Below the pieces are notes generated by a model that was not told the origin of the DNA, made no database searches, and was given only the letters and a program-made list of their open reading frames with translations. This document shows positions 5,094-5,144 of a DNA stretch of 5,144 bases, piece by piece. The stretch comes from Methanoculleus sp. UBA430. Lineage in GTDB: Archaea > Halobacteriota > Methanomicrobia > Methanomicrobiales > Methanoculleaceae. The stretch is taken from the NCBI RefSeq assembly GCF_002506585.1, contig NZ_DAXW01000015.1:192319-197462 (forward strand). Direction: 5' to 3'. Both the position numbers and the translations under genes were made by a program. Every line of letters begins with the position of its first letter. The stretch's first letter is position 1.

Positions 5094-5144
5094 TATCGCC
5101 TCGGGGGGGTGGGGACAGGCGAGGGGGGGGTCCCCCCCCCCCCC
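5094..5144. repeat. GC-rich hairpin element, copy 2, ending in a C homopolymer at the window edge
   Basis: Starting with TATCGCC (5094-5100), the element is G-rich and ends with eight G (5123-5130), one T, and thirteen C (5132-5144) running to the last base. TCGCCT (5096-5101) and AGGCGA (5117-5122) form an additional 6-bp stem. Order and spacing resemble the element at 1838-1883. The C-run may continue past the window, or its length may be unreliable, since such G-run/C-run hairpins commonly break sequencing assemblies. Confidence 0.5.

Overview
The window reads as chromosomal DNA of a GC-rich euryarchaeon, most likely a methanogen of the Methanoculleus / Methanomicrobiales type. That placement is inferred from three things: an archaeal-type tRNA G10 methyltransferase; TATA-like boxes centred about 27 nt upstream of several start codons, as in leaderless or very short-leader archaeal transcripts; and proteins rich in Arg, Asp, Glu, Val and Gly. 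No rRNA, tRNA, CRISPR array, intact mobile element or phage gene is visible. The high GC content produces many long spurious open frames opposite and inside the real genes; these are not annotated.

Layout. 1-238 is non-coding, with a strong GC hairpin near the edge and a TATA box for the first gene. 239-1192 (+) is trmG10, a THUMP/Rossmann tRNA (guanine10-N2)-methyltransferase. 1193-1300 is a promoter region with two tandem inverted repeats. 1301-1669 (+) encodes a 122-residue protein with two membrane helices and a C-terminal zinc ribbon. 1670-1905 lies between convergent genes; it holds a terminator-like hairpin, a less GC-rich segment, and a GC-rich hairpin element. 1906-2472 (-) encodes a dolichol/phytol/diacylglycerol-kinase-family membrane protein. 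2473-2622 is a divergent promoter region with one TATA box per strand. 2623-3390 (+) encodes a TIGR04255-family protein of unknown function. It is followed after 56 nt by malQ (3447-4946, +), a GH77 4-alpha-glucanotransferase. A 17-codon mini-ORF bridges the gap and overlaps the malQ start as ATGA. 4947-5144 is non-coding: four short inverted repeats in an AT-rich stretch, then a G-run/C-run hairpin at the window edge.

Functionally this is mostly housekeeping: tRNA modification, lipid or polyprenol phosphorylation, and alpha-glucan (glycogen) metabolism. Two uncharacterised proteins are mixed in. I see no convincing new multi-gene system. The most interesting leads are a GC-rich element that appears twice (1838-1883 and 5094-5144) with a shared TATCGCC start, the mini-ORF coupled to malQ, the inverted-repeat cluster downstream of malQ, and the membrane/zinc-ribbon protein.
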